DNA from: Apostichopus japonicus
Lineage: Eukaryota; Echinodermata; Holothuroidea; Aspidochirotida; Stichopodidae
NCBI RefSeq assembly: GCF_037975245.1
Contig: NC_092572.1
Location: 13,646,269 to 13,706,268 of the forward strand
Direction of reading: 5' to 3'
DNA length: 60,000 nucleotides
The notes beneath the pieces are model-generated. The model was not told where the DNA came from and ran no database searches. It was given only the letters and a program-made list of their open reading frames with translations. Position numbers and translations under genes: made by a program. Positions 52,301 through 60,000 of the stretch are shown in pieces; the stretch's first letter is position 1; each line of letters begins with the position of its first letter.

Positions 52301-52615
52301 ATAAACCCTTTTACCTATTTACATAGCAGCCCCTTAAAAGGATCGACATGCCTAGTCAAAGCAGTGAGTTTGATCCTTTGTTCACATTCCAATTTTCTTT
52401 TATATTTTCCTTGTTTTTCTTAGTCTCTGTCCGTTCTTTCGACCTCCTTCCCCAACTAATTTCCATATTGATATATTTTGATAGTTTCAATCCAATTAAC
52501 ATGTCTTTGAGAAGAGCAAAAATATAAACTAGGTGCACAAAATTTATCTATCGTTAGATTCAACTAAGCCTTCTCGATTTATATAACTCCATGGTGGGAA
52601 CCAGCGACCTAGTCC

Positions 52616-52975
52616 GCTCACATCAATCGTTGCGGTAAGCGGAGACGGCTTGTTCAAAGGCTTGGGAAGTAGCTCGTGGGTCGCGTGGGACCCGAGATGA
52701 AAGGACCAAGCCGCCACAGGCTAACAACCGTTGCCTGAGGGTTTCTAAACATTGCTGGTTCTGTCGGAGTTTCTCACCGACTAGCGGGTCGGTCCTCTTT
52801 CATCGAACGTTACGGCAGACGGGGCGGTTTGTTCAAAGGCTTGGGAAATAGGTCGCAGCTGCGCCCGAGGGACCCGAAATGAAAGGATCGAGCCGATACA
52901 GGCTGACAACCTTCGTTAGGATTTGTAAACAATGCTGGTTCTGCCGAGTCTTCTCAGGAGTCTGTCGTGGGAATA
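52616..52975 (+). repeat. Two-copy ~180-bp direct repeat, GC-rich
   Basis: ttgttcaaaggcttgggaa recurs at 52650 and 52829, with gacccgagatgaaaggac / gacccgaaatgaaaggat and gctggttctg following in each. The composition is markedly richer in CpG than the surroundings. It directly precedes a possible TATA (gaataaaagg near 53088) and the 111-bp satellite, so the whole may be part of a retroelement terminal repeat; no retroelement genes are present. Confidence 0.75.
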
Positions 52976-53164
52976 TTGTCACGTGACGGGAACAACCCGG
53001 GGGGGGGGCCCTGTTACAAAACAGGAAAGAACGCGCTCCGAAGGAGAGGAGACGCATCGAGTAACCGAAGTAGAGGAGACTTGGAGAAGAATAAAAGGAG
53101 AGTGGATTAAGGGTGTCTGGCGACAGCTATTGTGGCAGGAGACGGCGGTCTGAGCGATAACTAT

Positions 53165-53990
53165 TGGTAAGTATGTGCTCCACTTGTTTAGCGTTAGCGC
53201 AAACACTGTGTATACGGAGGACCGGTTGACCAATGGTTTATCGTTGGCGCATACAGTTTTTCTATCTGATTTTTGTAAGGAAGCTGTGCCGCATTTGTTA
53301 AGCGTTATCGCATGCACTGTGTGTACGGAGGGCCGGGCAGCCATTGGTTTTCGGTTGGTGCATATATCTTTTCTATTGGATTTTCGTAAGGAAGCTGTGC
53401 CCAATCTGTTTAGCTTTAGCGCACACACTGTGTATACTGAGGACCGGTTGACCAATGGTTTATCGTTGGCGCATACAGTTTTTCTATCTGATTTTTGTAA
53501 GGAAGCTGTGCCGCATTTGTTAAGCGTTATCGCATGCACTGTGTGTACGGAGGGCCGGGCAGCCATTGGTTTTCGGTTGGTGCATATATCTTTTCTATTG
53601 GATTTTCGTAAGGAAGCTGTGCCCAATCTGTTTAGCTTTAGCGCACACACTGTGTATACTGAGGAGCAAACGGTCATTAGTTTATCTTTGGCGCATATTT
53701 TTTTCTATTCGATTTTTGTAGGGAAGCTGTGCCTATTTGTTTAGCCTTAGCGTACACACTGCATGTACGGATGACCGGACGTCCATTGGTTTATCGTTGG
53801 GGCATACAGTTTTTCTGCTTATTTCGTCGGGAAGCTGTACCCCATTTGTTTTACGGAGGACCGGACGGCCATTTTGGTTTATAGTTGGCGCTTATAGTTT
53901 TTCTAACTGTGGATTTTCATAGGGAAGGTTTGCCACATTTGTTTAGCGTTAGCACACGCACTGTGTATCCGAAGGACCGGATATGTACCA
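53165..53990. repeat. ~111-bp satellite with 222-bp higher-order repeat, about 8 monomers
   Basis: Monomers carry the landmarks aaggaagctgtgcc and accgg. Two alternating monomer types make an almost identical 222-bp dimer at 53221 and 53443, and the outer monomers are more diverged. Since 111 = 3 x 37, reading frames stay open on both strands (189 residues plus, 232 residues minus), but they are explained by the repeat and show no recognisable domain. Confidence 0.9.
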
Positions 53991-55350
53991 AGTGACGTAA
54001 GGTGTAGACCTCAGATGTATTGACCGTTCGGGAACCTTGATGTCCAAAGGACCACGGAGTTTTGATTTATTATCATACTTACATCTGGGACTGTAAATGC
54101 CTTATATTTTGTGTGTTGATTCTAATTGAAATGTACATTGGATTGATTCTAATTCCTACCAGAGAATTGAGTAATTATAGAAAAGAAAACGCTGAACACT
54201 GTGTTTGCCTATTGTTTCGTTTGTGTTGTCTCTGCGCGCCATAACTATTTCTAATTTGATTCCCTGCCCGTGGTCCATCCTGGTTTAATCCATCGCAGGC
54301 AGTGGCGTTACAATAGTAAAATGTTCGGAACATAAATGTTGAAAGTCATTCCTTTTCAATTGTGAAATGTCAGCTGTCCCGGTGGTAGCTCTCTGCTCAG
54401 TTAAAGAGTTCATCTAGTCAAAGGCTGATTACATCAGTCATGCATAATAGCATCAATAGCCTAAACTGCGCAACAAACCATTCCCTACTTTTTTCCGTCA
54501 TTGAGTGGCCAAACCCCGCAGTTGTAGCAACAGGGGACTGGCCACATTTAATCAGGCGTATGTATTGACTATTCTCACGGCGTATTCACATCAGGAGACG
54601 TATGTTTCATTCGCATCTGATATATGGTCTCTGAAACAATTATGGTTCAAATCAAATCATTAGTGAATTGCCTAATTTTAGCAAGTCGTTGAGAGAAGGA
54701 AATAAGTTGGAAGACATGTAAAATAATTAATGAACTTCATTACCTGAAAACATTTTCTTATCTCTTGAACTTGAAGATATTTTTATATAAATGTCTCCGT
54801 CCTATATTCTCATACCTTCAATCTCTCTACAGAAGTATATCATTAGTTAGCCAGAATAGTTAACGTTTTATTTCCACAATAAAATAACATTATTTTAACC
54901 CTAGGTTTGTCTGATATGATCTTCTCATGTGTGTACTATTATATGAAGCAGTGTTCAGAAAACTTTCCTCCTTCAGGAAAGAAGGAGCAGTAATCAACAA
55001 CCAATTTGTGAAAAGGGGAGTGAATTTCAACATCAATTTGATTGATATGGTATATATTTCCAAGAAATGAGGAAACTAGAGATCATAGGTATTTAACGTA
55101 CTTAAAGTTTCAACACTGTGAGATTGTGCTGACATATGTGATTCAAAGCAGGATGGCAACGTCATATGAGTAGGTAACCACTAGTACTCGAGGTAGTTGC
55201 GCCACTTGCTGATTTCGTTGAAAAACTGCTCGAGTTAAGTGTATTGCTTGTTGACAATGTTGAGGAGTTTATGACAGCGCCGTAAGGTACATATTCGGTA
55301 TTTCGGTAATTATTAACAGAGATATTCACTTCGGATATGCATAATGCCAG
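53991..55350. other. Intergenic DNA between the satellite and CTLD-2
   Basis: No gene or structured repeat was recognised in this stretch on either strand. Confidence 0.4.
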
Positions 55351-58194
55351 TTAATTGCAAAGAATGTGATACCGTCTTGAGTAGAAGATATTAGACGTAA
55401 CAACGGGCAAGGATGAACCCGTTAACGTCATCGATGAGTTTGACAGTATATTAGTATTGTTAGTAGCAACATTATTTGTCGTTGCAGGAGGTTCGATGTC
55501 TTTAGTGAAATCATCCTTATGAGATGTGTTGTCACTTCTACTGATTTGGTGCCTCGGTGTAATAAGCGTGCGGTCATTAGAAGTAACGGTAGTGGCTACA
55601 GTAGGCAGTCGAGTGGGATATCCATCGCTTGAGCTAGTTCCCTGAACCTGTGACGGTCCTGGTTCTGAAATTTACAAAGCACAGTAATATGCATATAAAA
55701 CACTAAAACAGATCATATGATTATATAATAAGTTCAGATAAATTTGACGACACATTTGTTACTGTTTTCTAGAAATTAAGACTGTACACATGTATGCTTA
55801 CGTAATGCTTGACTGCTTACTGCTCATAGACGGTTCTCCGGGGCGGTCAACATATTGAGATTCCCCACTAGTCACGACCCTCTCGAAGCTTGGCTCCACT
55901 AAGTTTTTTTGCACAGAAAGCATTGAACAGGACATTCCACACCCATTTTTTTAATGAAATGACTACATTCGGACTATTTTATTTTGTTTTCTGATCATTT
56001 GCTGATTTGTCTTCAATGTTGCTGGAACAATGCATCGTGCAGGCTAACACGTAGTATTCTGTAATATTCCACTTTGGTATCTGAATGACTTTACTGACGT
56101 TACTAAGTTTTGCTTCATGCAATCTTTTTTACACATATTTAAAATAGAAGTAATACTGCTTGGTATGATAAATTCCAAATCCTCACAACTGATTCCACAA
56201 GGGGTATGAACATTAATGGAGGGGTAGGAGACTGAATTTAAAACAAAATTCCCAACCGAACGCTCCCAGATCCTCCTTGTATAGTTACTCTGACATTCTT
56301 AGTATATATTGATGTGATGGACATGTAATGCATCGATAGAAATAGTTATCTCTTGTTTTCAAATATTTCAAACTAAGTACATTATGCGTCACGAGAAATA
56401 AATCTGTAGTTGCAGGTCAAATATCCGGACATAGTACAGTAGCCTACTGTAAGTAACATATGATTTCTTTAAGTAGAAAAGAGGAAATGTTACAAACGTT
56501 GGAAGAAGAAACAGTCTCTTTTTGTTTCATTATATTCATAGGAAGCGAAAGTGCCTTTAATGATCAAAATGGCAACTTTTTGTGGTGGCTCAAATAATGA
56601 TTTCTTGTTTTCTTTGTATTTATCCAGGTAATGATAAATGATATATGATGTGTTCGTGGAGTCAACGTTTTCAGAAGTTTTTCTTACCATCTTCCTCCGT
56701 TTTACTCATTAGAAATTGCGATCCATCCAGACACCATTTTGTCGTGGTTGCGTCCGTGGTTCCAGTGCTATGACCTCCTGGAATTATGACGTTACAGTTG
56801 GACGGATGTGAGTCGATAACCCAATGTGCATTCCCCTTGACAGTCCACCCGACTTATCGCACGGCAAACTTTAACATCTTAAAATCAATGATTAAGGAAA
56901 GAGTCGACAGTTACTTTGCGTTTTATATTGAAGAGTACACTTAATATAACTGTGAACTAAGGTTGGCGTTAATATATTTTTATAATATATTTCAATCCTC
57001 AATGTTACCAAACTTCCTCAAAGGGCCACCCCTCCACTTAGACCACTGCACTGGGAGACATATATTTTTACAAGTAAGTCTGATGGGGAAGGACTGAGTC
57101 TTATTCAGTGTTCTATCTCACTCCCTTGATTAACCAAATAGAATCGTGGTGAAGGCTAGGATAAGTAACGCAGGGTTTTATTAAAACAGCAGTTTCAGTC
57201 GGTGTAAAATAGCTGCCAATCTGACCAAGATATATTATACTTTAACAAAATTGAATACATGTCTATGATCTAACTTTTACTTATTACGATTTTATTAACC
57301 GTTTATTGAAGGACAGATATTAATGGCGTTGTATATTCAATGTGGTACCCGTATTGTTGAGTCTGTTTTAGGTACATAACTTTGGCTCTAAGTCTAAGTT
57401 TCTTGTTTCTCTTACAATTTTGGTAAATTTAAGTACTTTATTGCCTGGTAACCTGACTGTACTTTGCATCAAAAGTTGCTACGACTAGAGTATAACACAG
57501 GGCGGATCAACGAATTTAAGAACGGAGGGGTATGGCCCTGAGGAGTTAGGCCGACTCCAATGTAGAGAAACATTAATATTTCAGAAGTGAAATGGTCCAT
57601 TCTAAGGCATATATAGGCTAGAAATTAGGTCGACGAACATTTCTCTGAAAGTGAGTACTTTTTTTATTAGCATGGTTTAGAAAGGGAGGGGTGAGGTGTA
57701 CACCCCACACACAGTTACGCGCAAAAATCAAACAAAAAAGATATTAATGTGATATCTATCAGTCATTCAGATTTGCTTGATTGTGACTGATCTGATGCTA
57801 ATAACAAAGACTCGCAAAGTCACTAGTAAAGACAAAAGTACGCATAACAAAAACAAAATAGAAAAATAAGTAATATATGCATTCAATATGTGGGGCGCAA
57901 AAGTTCATGCAATGTATTAAACACAAGAAAGACAGAATAACTAATACGGATCAGTAGGAAAGTTGTCGTCACTTAAATCTATTACAAAGTTTACTCCGAG
58001 TTATCGGATTTTGCGTGAATACTAAAAACTGTAAAGTAAAAATATATGATCTAAAGCGGTGACTGAAGATGTTCTCCAAAACTAGATACTATAAAGGCAA
58101 TGGTATAACTCAGGAATACTTTACCATATCCGCAAGAAATCCTCAAATTGTTTACGAACAGCATCATCCAACACAGTAAGACCGTCTTATTCAT
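55351..58194 (-). CDS. Second C-type lectin-like gene (CTLD-2) with Ser/Thr-rich tail, incomplete model
   Basis: Exon 58194-58125 encodes a hydrophobic signal peptide (MNKTVLLCWMMLFVNN) ending phase 1. Exon 56852-56688 encodes GNAHWVIDSHPSNCNVIIPG, then TKWCLDGSQFLMSK. It aligns residue for residue with the CTLD-1 last exon (HW, C-x-VI, GG), but the final CTLD cysteine is Met here. Exon 55664-55351 continues in phase with about 103 residues rich in Ser, Thr and Asn and several N-glycosylation sequons, ending at TAA with no membrane segment. I could not find an exon for the first half of the CTLD between 56853 and 58124, so the gene is either broken or has a diverged exon. Linking the signal exon to this gene is inference. 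Confidence 0.55.
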
Positions 58195-60000
58195 CTTCTC
58201 ATTTCGCTAGTGTTGGCCTGTTGGGCTAAAACGTCTACGGCGGTTAAATTGGTAAAAAAACTGGTAACACTTCTGAATGTACTTCTGAATGTGTATTTGA
58301 AATTATTTCTATCGTTAATTAAAAATGGTAATGCGTGACCATGTTTACGACTGTCGATGTACGACGAAAAATTATTTTGCATAGAAAATGTACACAATAG
58401 AAACAATGGCGAAAGGATCGTGCAATGTCCAATTGTTCCTGACTGTACTGTATTGCTAATTTGAAATCTGTCATCCGTACCAATCTAAAAGAAAAAAAAA
58501 CTCTTATTAATTTCTAGACTTGAAAAGAATTAATATCATAGTAACAAAATTGTTTTTGACAAAAATGAAGGTTTTTCTTTACTCAATCGATAGTTCACCG
58601 TACAAGTTGGAAACAAGACTTTTTTGTTTGATTTTGCATTCTGCTTGCTCTGCTTATACATAATATTCTTTGTGTTTATTAAAACTTGCCTTTAACAGAA
58701 CCATATTGTAATTTGAGTCACAGTATATTACGGTGGTTGACAAAAAACTACTTTAAAGTATTGATCATTACTATTTATAAAATTCTCTTCTAGAAGTAAA
58801 ACAAAAAAAAAAAGATTTCTTGCAGATTGCGATCATAAAAGTGCAAACATTATCTCCATCAATTTACTCGATACAGGCATACAAATAATACGTTCAGAAA
58901 GTTGCTCAGGATTTGTATTTTGCCACCTAATTTATTTATCTCATTTTCCTTTTGCAAATAAAGTGTGGACAGCAATAGAATATACATCACTTCCATTTCC
59001 ATCTTGACAAAATCACATTATGCATTATACGTATGGTAATTACGACTTGTATTTATTATTTCACAAAACAACATTCAGTTTAACTTGACAAAATATAGGC
59101 TACCGGTATTTTAAGTAGATTCTTGCATTTATATTAAAAAAAAATCTTCTCCGTATAGCGAGAGGTATAAACAATGAACTCTTCATTATGCCATTCAACC
59201 ATAGATGGCCAATAGGCCATGTGTTACAGTTTAGTGTTCGTCATAACCTCTTTATGACGACAGGTAGACTAAGTAAAGTCAGTTTGTGGTAGTCTCTTTC
59301 TTTCCCTGCCCTCTATTCCTAACAATGTTTTCGAAGCACTATTAACAGTCAAATAAGAGAACCTAAGGCTAAAGACAAACTTTGCCAAACCAGTAGCAGG
59401 TATCCTACTTGTAACGATGGGATAGTTGTACTCATAAGTAATTTACACAAATTCCAGAAACTATTAAAAAAATGATACATTTTGGAAATAGCAATCGGAG
59501 AGTTACAAATGTGAAGCTTCTAAAGAATTTTCACCCACTCTGCGTACAACTCCAATTACAAAAAATAGATTACTCAAAGCTATTTACATATGAATAGAAT
59601 ATCATGTTTCCTTAGAGACATAAGAAGGGATTAGAGCATACAGACACAACGAAAGAATAAGCCACGAGTAAAATTGAACATCTAGATCGTCTAAAACTTT
59701 ACGTAAACTCTAATACCATCTTAAATGATGTTAGAATGCATTCCGTTCTAAGGAAATATATAAGTTTTACACACAAAAAAATCAAATGTTTCTCTCAAAA
59801 TTGTGAATATTATTTTACTGGTAATCAATATATGTGTGTTACCTTGTAGGTTATCTATCGATCTATACAAAAGACCACTCTACATGCCTCCTTTTTGTAG
59901 TGTGATACCTATTCGAAAGTTCACCAGGGATATATCCAAACTTCCTTAATTGTCCGCATCTGTAGATCTTTAGAAATTGTGCCAGAATTTGTGTCTTTGT
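58195..60000. other. AT-rich terminal stretch
   Basis: Upstream of the CTLD-2 signal-peptide exon to the window end. No coding frame or repeat of note seen. Confidence 0.4.

Noticed and set aside
52979-53744. 232-codon minus and 189-codon plus ORFs
   Set aside because: They coincide with the 111-bp satellite; frames are open on both strands because of the repeat period.
53165-53990. CRISPR-like array
   Set aside because: Repeats are contiguous without unique spacers, monomers are ~111 bp and the context is an animal genome.

Overview
This is AT-rich, repeat-laden animal nuclear DNA with GT-AG introns and no operons, rRNA or tRNA genes, or CRISPR array. The gene content (a 17-exon CCDC191 orthologue, a short secreted F-type lectin, small secreted C-type-lectin-like genes) and the transposons (Tx1-group LINE, TTAA-targeting MITE, hAT-type MITEs) suggest a marine invertebrate. 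An echinoderm such as a sea cucumber would fit, but this is inference and the species is not certain.

Layout. 1-4190 and 17114-23930 are two copies of one block. 7380-11890 and 28880-32310 are two copies of a second block, in the same order and orientation. Together they look like one old proximal tandem duplication (unit 1 = 1-11890, unit 2 = 17114-32310) carrying many later insertions and deletions. Unit 2 runs into the 3' end of a complete CCDC191 gene (minus strand, 46522 to 31058, 17 exons, 976 residues, all splice phases consistent). Unit 1 carries only the last two CCDC191 exons (11789-11632 and 10801-10666), still open, and breaks in the intron upstream of them. Between the units lies a five-exon, 181-residue secreted F-type lectin gene (minus strand, 16211 to 13921).

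The two units serve as before/after pictures for mobile elements. A 5'-truncated Tx1/L1-type LINE (19465-22178, 13-bp target duplication) sits in unit 2, and its empty site is at 2368-2380 in unit 1. A ~360-bp TTAA-flanked MITE (30698-31057) sits exactly at the CCDC191 stop codon in unit 2, and its empty site is at 10665-10668 in unit 1. A 908-bp hAT-type MITE (27664-28571, perfect 8-bp target duplication) contains a five-copy ~138-bp internal tandem array; a relative at 46976-47588, just upstream of CCDC191, has a single unit.

The right part (47.6-60 kb) is mostly non-coding and repetitive. It holds a (GACT)n microsatellite, a ~111-bp satellite organised as a 222-bp higher-order repeat (53165-53990), and pieces of two C-type-lectin-like genes on the minus strand (51312-52300 and 55351-58194). 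With the F-type lectin, three secreted lectin-like genes lie on the same strand around CCDC191, suggesting a recognition or immune locus, although they are unrelated by fold. I found no convincing wholly new biological system. The most unusual items are the MITE at the stop codon, the satellite-bearing hAT element and the partially duplicated CCDC191.
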